Origin: an uncultured Brevibacillus sp. | GTDB lineage: Bacteria > Bacillota > Bacilli > Brevibacillales > Brevibacillaceae | Reading direction: 5' to 3' | Length of the DNA stretch: 64,000 nucleotides | NCBI RefSeq assembly: GCF_947502445.1 | Contig: NZ_CANMZW010000001.1 | Span: 372,001-436,000 of the forward strand | In this document: piece by piece, positions 50,941 to 60,188 of the stretch | Layout: every line of letters begins with the position of its first letter | How positions within the stretch are numbered: the stretch's first letter is position 1 | The notes under the pieces: generated by a model | Told to the model about the DNA's origin: nothing | Databases searched by the model: none | What the model saw: the letters and a program-made list of their open reading frames with translations, nothing else | Made by a program: the position numbers and the translations under genes

Positions 50941-51675
50941 GTGCGTCCGATTATTGGCGTAGCGTGTACGAAAATGTTTTTCCCAGGTAACAATCTGGAC
51001 CAGTTCTTTTATGTTGGTTCCGGCTATGTGGATGGAATTGCCCGCGCTGGCGGAATTCCACTCCTCCTGCCGCTTCTCACAATACAAGAGGCGCCATTTC
51101 GCCAGATGATCGAACCCTTGGACGGTTTGATTTTGACGGGTGGAGACGATCCTGCACCACACTTGTACGGCGAGGAGCCGCTGCAGGGCTTGGGGGAAAT
51201 CGAATACGAGCGAGACCTGGCTGAGCTTGAGATAATCAAGCTGGCGATGGAGCTGAAAAAGCCGATGTTAGGAATTTGTCGCGGGATGCAAATCATGAAC
51301 GTTGCTTGTGGCGGCACGCTCGTTCAGGATATCCCTAGACAGGTTCCAGGGGCATTGCAGCACGCGCAAAAAGGCTCGCGCCAGTACGGGGCACACAAGG
51401 TAGTGCTGCAGCCTGGCTTTGTGGCAGACGCACTCGGCAAGACGGAAGTGCTGGTTAATACCTCTCACCATCAATCGGTTAAGGATGTAGCACCAAGCTT
51501 TAAAATGACTGGATGCGCGGCTGACGGTGTGATTGAGGCGATTGAGAGCCTCGACGGGCTGCACGTAGGGTTGCAATGGCATCCGGAGCGCATGTGGGCG
51601 CATGACAGTGATATGCTAAAGATCGCGGAGGCGTTTATTGCCCGTGTCAAACAGCAAAAGCTGCAGGCGACCTAG
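50941..51675 (+). CDS. Gamma-glutamyl-type amidotransferase (peptidase C26)
   Basis: A 244-residue class I glutamine amidotransferase: LTGGDDPAPHLYGEE, catalytic Cys in LGICRGMQIMNVACGG, His/Glu in QWHPERM. It resembles gamma-glutamyl-gamma-aminobutyrate hydrolase PuuD. It follows the peptide-binding gene by 24 bases and is probably co-transcribed, suggesting hydrolysis of an imported gamma-glutamyl peptide. GTG start at 50941 behind GAGGGAGTG. Confidence 0.85.
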   Translation: MRPIIGVACTKMFFPGNNLDQFFYVGSGYVDGIARAGGIPLLLPLLTIQEAPFRQMIEPLDGLILTGGDDPAPHLYGEEPLQGLGEIEYERDLAELEIIKLAMELKKPMLGICRGMQIMNVACGGTLVQDIPRQVPGALQHAQKGSRQYGAHKVVLQPGFVADALGKTEVLVNTSHHQSVKDVAPSFKMTGCAADGVIEAIESLDGLHVGLQWHPERMWAHDSDMLKIAEAFIARVKQQKLQAT

Positions 51676-51708
51676 GAGCGATTAGGAATCAAAAAACATT
51701 TCAAGAAG

Positions 51709-51739
51709 AACCGTTCTGTCAGAGGCAGGACGGTTTTTT
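51709..51739 (+). terminator. Terminator after the amidotransferase
   Basis: AACCGTTCTG and CAGGACGGTT (one G-T pair) with a 7-base loop and six T's. Confidence 0.8.
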
Positions 51740-51806
51740 CGTCTTTTCTAGAACCGTCTGAGTTTTCGCGCTGGTTCATGTATACTGGGAGAAAGAGGTG
51801 AGTGAT

Positions 51807-52247
51807 ATGTTAAAAGTGGGAGCAGACGCCCCGGTATTTGCGGCAACGAGCACAAAAGGCCCTGTAGACCTCAAAGAATATCTGGGCAAGCAAAATATCG
51901 TCCTCATTTTTTATCCGGGTGATGACACGCCTGTATGCACGAAGCAGCTCTGTGCCGTACAGGACAACTACACTTCAATCGAACAGGCTGACACAGTCGT
52001 ATTCGGGGTAAACCCGGGAGAGATAGGCAAGAAGCAGTCTTTTGCAGAGAGGTTTGGCTATCGCTTTCCATTGATCGTCGATGCTGACGAGTCCATTCGA
52101 TCCGCATACGGAGTAGGCAAAATTCTCGGTCTGTTTTTCCAACAACGCATCGTCTACATCATAGGCAAGGACAGGAAAATCATGTATGCGAAAAAAGGAA
52201 ATCCTCCTGTTTCCGAGCTGCTTTCGGTGATTGCTACACGCTCCTAA
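51807..52247 (+). CDS. Peroxiredoxin, Bcp/AhpC-TSA type
   Basis: A 146-residue thiol peroxidase: FYPGDDTPVCTKQLCAVQD holds the peroxidatic Cys and a second Cys five residues on, the atypical 2-Cys arrangement of Bcp proteins. Start 51807 behind AAGAGGTGA. Confidence 0.88.
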   Translation: MLKVGADAPVFAATSTKGPVDLKEYLGKQNIVLIFYPGDDTPVCTKQLCAVQDNYTSIEQADTVVFGVNPGEIGKKQSFAERFGYRFPLIVDADESIRSAYGVGKILGLFFQQRIVYIIGKDRKIMYAKKGNPPVSELLSVIATRS

Positions 52248-52342
52248 AGAAAAAGGGCGGATCATATGGGGTTCGTTACTTGCAAGAAAGGCGAAAAACG
52301 GGGATAATACAAATGAGAATGTATGTTTGGTGGTTATCCGAC

Positions 52343-53395
52343 ATGAGAAAAATCCTTCACATGGATATTGACGCTTTTTTCGCGAGTGTGGAGCAGCTCG
52401 ACCGGCCGGAATTGCGTGGGAAACCGATCATAGTTGGGGGTACAGGCAATCGTGGAGTCGTATCGACCTGTAGCTACGAAGCACGTAAATTCGGCGTTCG
52501 CTCTGCTATGCCCATCGCTATGGCTCGAAAGAAATGCCCGCAAGGTGTTTATTTGCCTGTGCGGTATAGCCGGTATATAGAAAAGTCTGCGGAAGTCAGA
52601 GAAATTTTTTCGGCCTACGCAGAACGTTACCAGACGGTTGGACTGGACGAGGCGTATTTGGACGTCTCGCACTATGACAATGCCGTCCCTGTTGCTCGTG
52701 AAATAAAACGGCGTGTCAAGCGGGAAACGGGGCTGACCTGTAGTATTGGACTTTCGTATAATATGTCACTAGCCAAAATTGCCAGCGACCTGAAAAAACC
52801 GGATGCTTTTGTGATTATTCGCCCGGAGCAAGCGCTAGAGGTACTGAGGACGCTTCCTATTGGTACATTGCATGGCGTCGGGAAAAAGTCTGTTGAGGTG
52901 CTCGCCAAGAAAGGGATCGAGACGGTAGAGGACTTTTGGAAGCTTTCTTTGGATGAGGCAGTCAGCTTGTTTGGCAAATTCGGAAAATCGCTCTATCATC
53001 GTGCCAGAGGGGAAGACAGCAGGGAGATTGAAATGGATCGTACGCCCAAATCGACGAGTCGCGAAACGACCCTCCCCTTTGATTTGTATGATCGGGAATC
53101 GATAGAGCCGATCGCCACGTCCCTGCTCCGTGAGGTAGAGGAGGACATCCGCCAGGAAGGGGTAGAGCCTCAGACGATCACGCTAAAAATCAAGTACGCA
53201 GATTTCACCCAGCGCACCAAGCAGCACAAGGCTATGGCAGGTGCCAATTGGAAGGATTTGCTGGATGATCTGCTCGATGCGTTTGACTATACCGCAGGTG
53301 TGAGGCTGGTTGGTGTCGGTTTTTCCAATTTTGCTGATCAACAGGTAGAGCGCTATGAGCAGCTCACGATGTTTTCCTGGAAGCTGGGGCAATAG
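52343..53395 (+). CDS. dinB: DNA polymerase IV
   Basis: A 350-residue Y-family polymerase starting directly with the family N-terminus (MRKILHMDIDAFFASVEQLD), with Asp-Glu catalytic residues (GLDEAYLDVS), GVGKKSVEVL (thumb) and a little-finger domain. Performs error-prone lesion bypass. A longer start at 52313 or 52280 is possible. Confidence 0.92.
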   Translation: MRKILHMDIDAFFASVEQLDRPELRGKPIIVGGTGNRGVVSTCSYEARKFGVRSAMPIAMARKKCPQGVYLPVRYSRYIEKSAEVREIFSAYAERYQTVGLDEAYLDVSHYDNAVPVAREIKRRVKRETGLTCSIGLSYNMSLAKIASDLKKPDAFVIIRPEQALEVLRTLPIGTLHGVGKKSVEVLAKKGIETVEDFWKLSLDEAVSLFGKFGKSLYHRARGEDSREIEMDRTPKSTSRETTLPFDLYDRESIEPIATSLLREVEEDIRQEGVEPQTITLKIKYADFTQRTKQHKAMAGANWKDLLDDLLDAFDYTAGVRLVGVGFSNFADQQVERYEQLTMFSWKLGQ

Positions 53396-53406
53396 GAGGG
53401 AGAGCG

Positions 53407-53598
53407 GTGGAGGAAGCAAATGCATTTCATTGCTGTGCAACCTGTATTCATTTTCGCGTCGAAAAAGGTACACGTGGGGTCAGCTATCGATGTTCACGTC
53501 TTACCTATGAAACACGTCCAGATTACCGTTTTGAGTGCTGGACTCCGACGGAGAGAGTCCAGCGATTGATGGAAGCGAGACAGAAACCAGCAGAATAA
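53407..53598 (+). CDS. Small Cys-rich protein behind dinB
   Basis: A 63-residue GTG-started protein with HCCATCIHFRV, RCSRL and FECWTP: five cysteines that could bind zinc. It follows dinB by 11 bases. Function unknown. Confidence 0.65.
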   Translation: MEEANAFHCCATCIHFRVEKGTRGVSYRCSRLTYETRPDYRFECWTPTERVQRLMEARQKPAE

Positions 53599-53615
53599 AT
53601 GGTCGGATAATAATG

Positions 53616-53655
53616 AGCAGCACCCCCTTGCCGATCAGTGCGAGGGGGTGCTGCT
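53616..53655. terminator. Long inverted repeat behind dinB
   Basis: AGCAGCACCCCCT and AGGGGGTGCTGCT are perfect 13-base arms with a 14-base loop. Lies between convergent genes. Confidence 0.65.
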
Positions 53656-53697
53656 GTACGATGCCGGATTCAAATCGGCAGGTTCAACTTCAAAATT

Positions 53698-54906
53698 TTA
53701 GCTCACTTTCTTTGGGGCGGTACGGACGGTTTTGCTCGAACGCAGTTGAACAAACAGCATGATGCCAAATCCAAGAATAGCCGCTGCAACTACGATGATC
53801 GCAGTGGATACAGGCAATAAATCCGTCAAGATTCCTCCCAGCAAAGGACCTGCAACCATCCCGACACCGTGGAACATGTTAAAGAGCGAATAGGCTGTTC
53901 CGTAAGCCCCGCTTCCGCCTTCGTCAATAATTCCGCCCAATGTAGCAAGGGTTGGTGAAAGGGTGAAGCCTACTCCTGCACCTACAAGTGCCATGGCGAT
54001 AGCTGTTTGCCAAAACGAGCCAGACAAAGTCAAAAAAGGCATGAAGACAGCAAGGGCGATGATACCGCCAAACATGAGCTTGTATGGGTTATAACGACTG
54101 GAGAGAGAACCGGCTACTGGCGCGATCATGCCGTATGCAAGTGTCATGATGGCAAACAATAGTCCAATCGTTGTCGGTGTAGTGCCGAGCTTTTCCGTAA
54201 AGAAGACAGGGAGAGTCGGTTCCAGCAAGCAGAGAGACATTTCGGCTAAAAGGACGATCCCTGCAATAAAGATGACCTGTGGATTGCGAATAAAGCCACT
54301 CAATTGCAGTTTTTCGCTAACTGTACGATTCGTTTCTTCTTTTAGGAAGAAATAGACGAGTACAATATTAAGAACGGTAAATGCAGCTGCGGCAAGGAAC
54401 GGCATTCGATGGTCGCTGATCTCAAACAGCCAGCCGCCGATGGGAGCACCAAGCAAGGTTCCTGTAGAAATAGCGGTCAAAGCGGTACCCATGACAGCTC
54501 CACGTTTTTGCGGCGGAAACAGGTCAGCGAGCAAAGCGAGGGCGGTTGGCCAGGTAGCTGCTGCTGAGATTCCTTGTACGAAGCGTGCGGTAATCAAAAG
54601 CGTCATGGACTCTGAAAAAGCAAACAAAAGTGTCGATGCAGCGAGTCCAAGCAAGCCGATCAGAAGCATAATGCGTCTGCCGAACCGGTCGGATATCGGA
54701 CCAAAGATAGGAGTGGCGATAAGCATAGCAACCGCATAGCTGCTAAATAATACTCCCATCATGGTCGAAGAAGGCTGCAGCGTTTCCATAAAATAAGGAA
54801 CAATCGGAATCAACAGGCTGTACAGCAGCATGTCGATAAACAGAATCAGAATGACGAACAGAAGACCTGTTCGCTGTTGTTTTGTCATTTGTGTAAAGAA
54901 TGACAT
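53698..54906 (-). CDS. MFS drug-efflux transporter
   Basis: A 402-residue, twelve-span major facilitator with the motif GPISDRFGRRIMLLIG in loop 2-3 and motif C-like GAPIGGWLFE in span 5, typical of H+-coupled DHA1 multidrug pumps. It is downstream of a TetR gene on the same strand and most likely controlled by it. Start 54906 behind GAGGTG. Confidence 0.85.
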   Translation of the reverse strand: MSFFTQMTKQQRTGLLFVILILFIDMLLYSLLIPIVPYFMETLQPSSTMMGVLFSSYAVAMLIATPIFGPISDRFGRRIMLLIGLLGLAASTLLFAFSESMTLLITARFVQGISAAATWPTALALLADLFPPQKRGAVMGTALTAISTGTLLGAPIGGWLFEISDHRMPFLAAAAFTVLNIVLVYFFLKEETNRTVSEKLQLSGFIRNPQVIFIAGIVLLAEMSLCLLEPTLPVFFTEKLGTTPTTIGLLFAIMTLAYGMIAPVAGSLSSRYNPYKLMFGGIIALAVFMPFLTLSGSFWQTAIAMALVGAGVGFTLSPTLATLGGIIDEGGSGAYGTAYSLFNMFHGVGMVAGPLLGGILTDLLPVSTAIIVVAAAILGFGIMLFVQLRSSKTVRTAPKKVS

Positions 54907-54926
54907 GGAAAACACCTCGTAACTGT

Positions 54927-54960
54927 AGAAACTATTTTTGTTTTATTAGTTTTTCTAAAA
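54927..54960. promoter_or_regulatory. Possible TetR operator near the MFS gene
   Basis: AGAAACTA and TTAGTTTTTCT form an imperfect inverted repeat in front of the transporter gene. It shares the AAACTA core with the repeat in front of the regulator. Confidence 0.35.
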
Positions 54961-54978
54961 AAAGGGGAATAAAAGGAG

Positions 54979-55548
54979 TTACCTTTTATCCACTGGTATG
55001 AGCCCAAACAAAAGCACATCGACAATTGCGGAAAGGGCCTGTGAGACTGTAATTTGATTTTGCATGTAAAAACGTTGGTCAAGCGTCGAGTTTACGGCAT
55101 CGATGATCAGCTTCATCAAGAGAGTGACGTTCATATTCACAATCTGACCTTCGCGAATTCCTTGCTCAATAAGCACACGCAGTGTTTGCCAATCGTCTGA
55201 TAAAGACGAGTCGACCATGGCCCATTGCTCAGGATAATAGCGCTTCATCTGTTCAAGTACACGCAAATCGTATAACTCGTAATGGGTGGGTAAAACCATC
55301 ATGACCCCTTTGATCTTATCGATGAGAGAGAGACTTTCGTCATCAATGATTTGCTGTGCTTTTTCATCGCCTTCTGCAAACGTTTGTTCAATGATTGCTT
55401 CTAAAATTTCAACCTTGGATGAGAAGTGCTCATATAGTGTACGCTTGCTGATTCCGAGCCTGCGAGCCAGATCATCCATAGAAAATTTCATACCCTTGTC
55501 CCTGATCTCTTCAATAAAACCTTTCATGATCCGGTCTTTTATGTCCAT
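54979..55548 (-). CDS. TetR-family regulator
   Basis: A 189-residue TetR protein: N-terminal helix-turn-helix FSMDDLARRLGISKRTLYEH (about 23-42), and a ligand-binding C-terminal part. It probably represses itself and the MFS pump. Start 55548 behind AGGGGG. Confidence 0.85.
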   Translation of the reverse strand: MDIKDRIMKGFIEEIRDKGMKFSMDDLARRLGISKRTLYEHFSSKVEILEAIIEQTFAEGDEKAQQIIDDESLSLIDKIKGVMMVLPTHYELYDLRVLEQMKRYYPEQWAMVDSSLSDDWQTLRVLIEQGIREGQIVNMNVTLLMKLIIDAVNSTLDQRFYMQNQITVSQALSAIVDVLLFGLIPVDKR

Positions 55549-55558
55549 CAACCCCCTG

Positions 55559-55603
55559 ACAAAACTACTCGCACGAAAACTGTTTAAACAAAAGTAGTTT
55601 TCT
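55559..55603. promoter_or_regulatory. Inverted repeat upstream of the TetR gene
   Basis: AAAACTACT and AGTAGTTTT, separated by about 26 bases with a central GTTTAAAC palindrome. Candidate operator. Confidence 0.4.
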
Positions 55604-55663
55604 TAGTTCCCTCATTTTACTCAAACAGTTTCCCGAAAGCAAGGGGCTTCTGTGCTTTTTCTT

Positions 55664-55693
55664 TTGCAACAGAGTGGTCGATTATGGTATAGT
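55664..55693 (+). promoter_or_regulatory. Promoter of the yqeG operon
   Basis: TTGCAA (55664) and an extended -10 TGGTATAGT (TATAGT at 55688) with 18-bp spacing. Confidence 0.55.
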
Positions 55694-55742
55694 AGGTGCC
55701 GAAATCGCGGTTGATTGCTTTACATCATTTGGAGGTGCCCCC

Positions 55743-56267
55743 GTGTTTTTAAAGAAGCTGATGCCCAGTCAGTTCGTGGAATCTATCCACCATATCGATA
55801 TAGATCAATTGAAGCGAAATAAGGTACGGGCCGTCATTACAGACCTGGACAATACCTTGGTTGAATGGGACAGGCCGCTGGCCACCCCCGAGGTAGAAAA
55901 CTGGCTGAAACGCTTGCATGAAGCGGATATTCAGGTAACGGTAGTCTCCAACAACAACAAGGAACGTGTGGACCGTTTCTGTTCACCTCTCGATATCGGA
56001 TTTATTTGCTCGGCTCGTAAGCCTACGAACCGGGCTTTCCTGCAAGCAGTACGGCAGATGAATGTAACAATTGCCGAGACCGTTGTTATTGGCGATCAAT
56101 TGTTTACGGATGTACTGGGCGGAAACCGGCTTGGGTTCCATACTATCTTGGTAGTACCGGTAGCCCAAACGGACGGTTTTTGGACGCGTTTCAATCGACA
56201 GTTGGAGCGTGTGGCCCTTATTTGGATGGAGCGGAAAGGAATGGTTTCGTGGAGGAGAAAAGCATGA
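55743..56267 (+). CDS. yqeG: YqeG-family HAD phosphatase
   Basis: A 174-residue HAD IIIA phosphatase: VITDLDNTLVEWD (nucleophile and acid/base Asp) and VVIGDQLFTDVLGGNRLG. Always first in the yqeG-yqeM block. Recent family knowledge links it to phosphatidylglycerophosphate dephosphorylation (PgpP-like), which is not proven here. GTG start behind GGAGGTG. Confidence 0.88.
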   Translation: MFLKKLMPSQFVESIHHIDIDQLKRNKVRAVITDLDNTLVEWDRPLATPEVENWLKRLHEADIQVTVVSNNNKERVDRFCSPLDIGFICSARKPTNRAFLQAVRQMNVTIAETVVIGDQLFTDVLGGNRLGFHTILVVPVAQTDGFWTRFNRQLERVALIWMERKGMVSWRRKA

Positions 56268-57385
56268 CAGAACAAACGTCTGGCTCCTGTGCCGGCTGTG
56301 GGATCATGATTCAGACGGAGGATGCGAAAAGGCCCGGCTATGCCCCGGCGTCTGCACTCGGCAGGAACGTCGTCATTTGCCAGCGCTGCTATCGCATCAA
56401 GCATTACAACGAAGTGGCCCCTGTAGGAATGGGTGACGATGACTTCCTGCGCATTTTGGATGGGATCGGCTCTACCGAGTCATTAGTGGTCATGGTAGTC
56501 GATATTTTTGACTTTCAAGGCTCATGGCTGCGTGGATTGCCTCGATTTGTCGGTAAAAATCCGATTTTGCTCGTAGGAAACAAAGTTGATTTGCTTCCGC
56601 GCAACATCAATTTGAACCGTGTTCGCAACTGGATGCAGCACGAGGCAAAGGAACGGGGCTTGCGTCCAGAAGACGTAGTACTGATCAGCGCTGAAAAAGG
56701 TCAGAACATCGACGAGCTGCTGAACCGGATTGGCGAGCTGCGCAAAGGCCGCGATGTGTATATCGTCGGGGTCACGAACGTAGGCAAGTCGACCATGATT
56801 AATCGGATTTTGCATGATTATGGCTCTACCGAGATGGAAATCACTACTTCACCGTTTCCAGGAACGACTCTCGACAAGATCGAGATTCCGCTGGAGGATG
56901 GTCGTTCCATTTTTGACACGCCTGGCATTATTAATCGTGATCAGATCGGACACATGGTTTCCCCGGCAGACCTTCGAAAAATCACTCCGAGAAGTCGAAT
57001 CAATTCCAAGGTATACCAGCTAGACGATGGTCAATCGCTTTACTTGGGTGGGCTTGCCCGCATTGATTTTGTTCGTGGACCGCGCCAGTCCCTCGTTGTT
57101 TATGTTGACAATGATCTGTACATCCACCGGACGAAGCTGGAAAAAGCAGATGAAGTGCTGGCAAAGCATCATGGAACACTTCTGGTGCCACCAACTGGCG
57201 AAGAAGGAGTCAAAGCATTGCCGCCATTCGTTAAGCATTCCTTCAAAATTAAACCGACCGAAACGACAACCGATATTGTTATTTCCGGTTTGGGTTGGGT
57301 CAGTCTCCAAGGAAAGCATGAAGCAAGCATCGTGGTCCATGCGCCTAAAGGTGTAAGTGTAGGCATGCGCAAAGGATTAATCTAG
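56264..57385 (+). CDS. yqeH: Ribosome biogenesis GTPase YqeH
   Basis: A 373-residue circularly permuted GTPase: N-terminal zinc finger (CAGCGIMIQ, CQRCYRIKH), G4 GNKVDLLP before G1 GVTNVGKSTMI, then G3 DTPG. Required for assembly of the 30S subunit. It overlaps yqeG by ATGA. Confidence 0.93.
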   Translation: MTEQTSGSCAGCGIMIQTEDAKRPGYAPASALGRNVVICQRCYRIKHYNEVAPVGMGDDDFLRILDGIGSTESLVVMVVDIFDFQGSWLRGLPRFVGKNPILLVGNKVDLLPRNINLNRVRNWMQHEAKERGLRPEDVVLISAEKGQNIDELLNRIGELRKGRDVYIVGVTNVGKSTMINRILHDYGSTEMEITTSPFPGTTLDKIEIPLEDGRSIFDTPGIINRDQIGHMVSPADLRKITPRSRINSKVYQLDDGQSLYLGGLARIDFVRGPRQSLVVYVDNDLYIHRTKLEKADEVLAKHHGTLLVPPTGEEGVKALPPFVKHSFKIKPTETTTDIVISGLGWVSLQGKHEASIVVHAPKGVSVGMRKGLI

Positions 57386-57455
57386 TCACTGTTTGATATA
57401 GGAGCATCTTTTTCCGTGATATACGCTAGAGAGACATAATGGGGAGGATATCTTC

Positions 57456-58307
57456 ATGATTACAAGCAAAACACAACTGGTTGGTTTGTTTGGACATCCG
57501 GTTTCTCATTCGCAGTCGCCGATGATGCATAATGCGGCATTTGCACAGATGGGCCTGGGGTTCGCCTATGTTGCGTTTGATGTTGATCCTACCGATCTGG
57601 AGGACGCTGTTAGAGGTATTCGTGCCCTTGGGCTAAAAGGTATTAATGTAACGATTCCGCACAAGGTCGCCATTATGCCGATGCTCGATGAGATTGATCC
57701 GCTGGCAAAACGAATTGGGGCTGTCAACACAGTTGTGATCAACGATGGGCGACTGATCGGTTACAATACGGATGGCATGGGATACGTCCGCTCGCTCGTA
57801 GAAGAGACAGGGATTGTTCTGGATCAACAAATCGTAACCATGGTCGGAGCGGGTGGAGCTGCCAGAGCAGTTGCGTTTACTCTAGCAGAAAAAGGTGTTA
57901 AGGAAATCAGAATCATGAACCGCTCAAGAGAAAGAGCACAGATTCTGGCGGAGCATGTTGGAACGATTGTGCCTACCAAAATCGTAGAACAGGGTGACGG
58001 GATGGACGCGATCGCAGACTCTTCATTACTGATCAATACGACCTCGATCGGGATGCTCCCAAATGTACAGGAAATGCCTGTTCCACAAGAATGGCTTCAT
58101 AACAAATTAACCGTAAGCGATCTTATCTACAATCCGTTGGAAACACGCCTGCTTGGCGAAGCCCGTGCGATTGGCGCAACTGTTCATTCTGGTGTAGGCA
58201 TGTTCGTCAATCAGGGAGCATTGGCTTTCGAGCTATGGACTGGCCAAGAGGCACCCACTGAGGCCATGCGTGAGATCGTCTTGCAGCAACTAAAGAAAAC
58301 GACCTGA
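57456..58307 (+). CDS. aroE: Shikimate dehydrogenase
   Basis: A 283-residue enzyme of the shikimate pathway: [17 protein letters not shown] (substrate site), [12 protein letters not shown] (catalytic Lys), [11 protein letters not shown] and the NADP site [11 protein letters not shown]. Start behind GGGGAGG. Confidence 0.93.
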   Translation: MITSKTQLVGLFGHPVSHSQSPMMHNAAFAQMGLGFAYVAFDVDPTDLEDAVRGIRALGLKGINVTIPHKVAIMPMLDEIDPLAKRIGAVNTVVINDGRLIGYNTDGMGYVRSLVEETGIVLDQQIVTMVGAGGAARAVAFTLAEKGVKEIRIMNRSRERAQILAEHVGTIVPTKIVEQGDGMDAIADSSLLINTTSIGMLPNVQEMPVPQEWLHNKLTVSDLIYNPLETRLLGEARAIGATVHSGVGMFVNQGALAFELWTGQEAPTEAMREIVLQQLKKTT

Positions 58308-58344
58308 TCGACAACGATTGCAGGACAAATAAGGAGGCATGCCG

Positions 58345-58635
58345 ATGTTAACCGGCAAGCAAAAACGTTTTTTACGTGCAGAAGCTCATCATCTTACCCC
58401 CATTTTCCAAGTAGGAAAAGGCGGAGTAAATGAAAATATGATTACACAAATCAAGGAAGCGCTGGAAGTCCGCGAGCTGATCAAGGTATCCATCCTGCAG
58501 AACAACAGTGACGGCAAGCATGAAGTAGCAGAGGACCTGGCAGCTGGTGCTGGAGCGGAGCTGGTGCAACTGATTGGACATACGGTTGTACTGTACAAAG
58601 AGTCCCGGGAGCACAAGACAATCAAGCTCCCATAG
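58345..58635 (+). CDS. yqeI: YhbY/YqeI-family RNA-binding protein
   Basis: A 96-residue CRM-domain protein (LTGKQKRFLRAEAHHLTPIF, QVGKGGVNENM) that binds pre-ribosomal RNA. The ATG at 58345 is preferred over 58339 for spacing from AAGGAGG. Confidence 0.9.
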   Translation: MLTGKQKRFLRAEAHHLTPIFQVGKGGVNENMITQIKEALEVRELIKVSILQNNSDGKHEVAEDLAAGAGAELVQLIGHTVVLYKESREHKTIKLP

Positions 58636-58653
58636 GACAGTTAGGCAATCACT

Positions 58654-59253
58654 ATGAACGAACAACAACAAAAGCACATTGGCATCTTGGGCGGTACATT
58701 CGATCCGATACACTGCGGACATTTGCTGGCTGCTGAACAAGCACGAGAACAGGCGGGATTGGACGAGGTGTGGTTTATGCCTACCCATATACCACCCCAT
58801 AAAAAACGGAACAGCCTAACGCTTGCGAAGCAGCGACTGCAAATGGTAGAGCTTGCCGTCGCTGATCATGAATCGTTTTTTGTAACGGATATAGAGCTTC
58901 GGCGTGAAGGGCCTTCCTACACCTATGACACGATCGTAGAGCTTGTTTCGCAGTACCCAAATTACCGATTCTCCTTTATTATTGGGGGAGACATGGTGCA
59001 GATTCTTTCCGAATGGTACCAGTACAAAGAACTGATTCGTATGATACACTTTATTGGTCTGGCTCGGCCAGGAGTTAAGCTGGACAAAGGCAACAACGAT
59101 GAAGTCGTGACGTTTGTCGAGATGCCAGTGTGGGATATTTCTTCTACACTCATCCGGAATAAAGCAGCTGCCGGCAAGAGTTTACGTTATCTCGTGCCTG
59201 ATGCAGTCGAACGCTATATAAAGGAGAACCGATTCTATGAACACTTGGAGTAA
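58654..59253 (+). CDS. nadD: Nicotinate-nucleotide adenylyltransferase
   Basis: A 199-residue enzyme of NAD synthesis: GILGGTFDPIHCGHL (nucleotide loop with HxGH) and SSTLIRNKAAAGKSL (ISSTxIR). Overlaps yqeK. Confidence 0.93.
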   Translation: MNEQQQKHIGILGGTFDPIHCGHLLAAEQAREQAGLDEVWFMPTHIPPHKKRNSLTLAKQRLQMVELAVADHESFFVTDIELRREGPSYTYDTIVELVSQYPNYRFSFIIGGDMVQILSEWYQYKELIRMIHFIGLARPGVKLDKGNNDEVVTFVEMPVWDISSTLIRNKAAAGKSLRYLVPDAVERYIKENRFYEHLE

Positions 59254-59833
59254 TCGGGAGGCTCTGCTCGAAAAGGTACGAGCGCAAATGCATGACAAGC
59301 GTTACCAGCATACGCTCGGAGTAGCTGCGTCGGCAAAGCAGCTTGCAGAGCGATTCGGGGCTGATCCAAAGAAGGCAGAGCTGGCTGGGTTTTTGCACGA
59401 CTACTGCAAATGCTGGCCTGTTGAAAAAATGTTTGAGATTCTGGTTCGACATGACATGCCAACCGAGCTGTTGGAAGGAGAAAAAGAGCTGTGGCACGCC
59501 TTTGCCGCAGCTATTGTCATCCAGACGGAGCTTGGCGTCACCGACACTGAAGTCTTACAAGCCGTGCGCTACCATACGACGGGTCGGGCAGGGATGTCGA
59601 TGTTAGAAAAAGTGGTTTGTGTGGCAGACTATATAGAACCGAACCGCAACTATCCAGGTGTGGAAGAAATTCGCACGCTGGCACAGCATGATCTGGATGC
59701 TGCCCTCGCACATGCTTTGGGAGGGACGATCCGCTTTTTGATAGAAAAGCAGAAGACGGTTTATCCGTTGACGCTGATTGCATACAACGATTTGGTATCC
59801 CAAAAAGGGAGAGCAGGAGGGTTTAATGGTTAA
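59237..59833 (+). CDS. yqeK: YqeK, HD-domain Ap4A hydrolase
   Basis: A 198-residue HD phosphohydrolase: RYQHTLGVA, FLHDYCKCWP and VCVADYIEPNR. The family cleaves Ap4A symmetrically. Overlaps nadD (17 bases) and rsfS (8 bases). Confidence 0.9.
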   Translation: MNTWSNREALLEKVRAQMHDKRYQHTLGVAASAKQLAERFGADPKKAELAGFLHDYCKCWPVEKMFEILVRHDMPTELLEGEKELWHAFAAAIVIQTELGVTDTEVLQAVRYHTTGRAGMSMLEKVVCVADYIEPNRNYPGVEEIRTLAQHDLDAALAHALGGTIRFLIEKQKTVYPLTLIAYNDLVSQKGRAGGFNG

Positions 59834-60182
59834 AACAGTAGATGATTTGGCACGTTTGGTAGTGAAGGCAGCGGAAGATAAAAAGGCAGAAAACTTCAAG
59901 GTACTGGATATCAAAAAACTGTCCGTCATTGCGGACTACTTCATGATTTGCCACGGTAACAACGAACGCCAGGTTCAGGCAATCGTCAGAGAAATTCGTG
60001 ATCAGGTACACAAGAATGGGTTTACAGTACGCGGCATCGAGGGTGCTGATGAAGGGCGCTGGGTTCTCGTGGACCTCGGTGATATCGTGATCCATGTCTT
60101 CCACCGCGAAGATCGTGAATTTTATAATTTGGAGCGTCTGTGGAAGGATGCAGAGGAAGTTTCCTTCGCAGAGCAAGGGTAA
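59826..60182 (+). CDS. rsfS: Ribosome silencing factor RsfS
   Basis: A 118-residue protein binding L14 and blocking subunit joining: VLDIKKLSVIADYFMICHGN and EGRWVLVDLGDIVIHVFHRE are family landmarks. ATG behind GCAGGAGGG. Confidence 0.93.
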   Translation: MVKTVDDLARLVVKAAEDKKAENFKVLDIKKLSVIADYFMICHGNNERQVQAIVREIRDQVHKNGFTVRGIEGADEGRWVLVDLGDIVIHVFHREDREFYNLERLWKDAEEVSFAEQG

Positions 60183-60188
60183 ATACAG

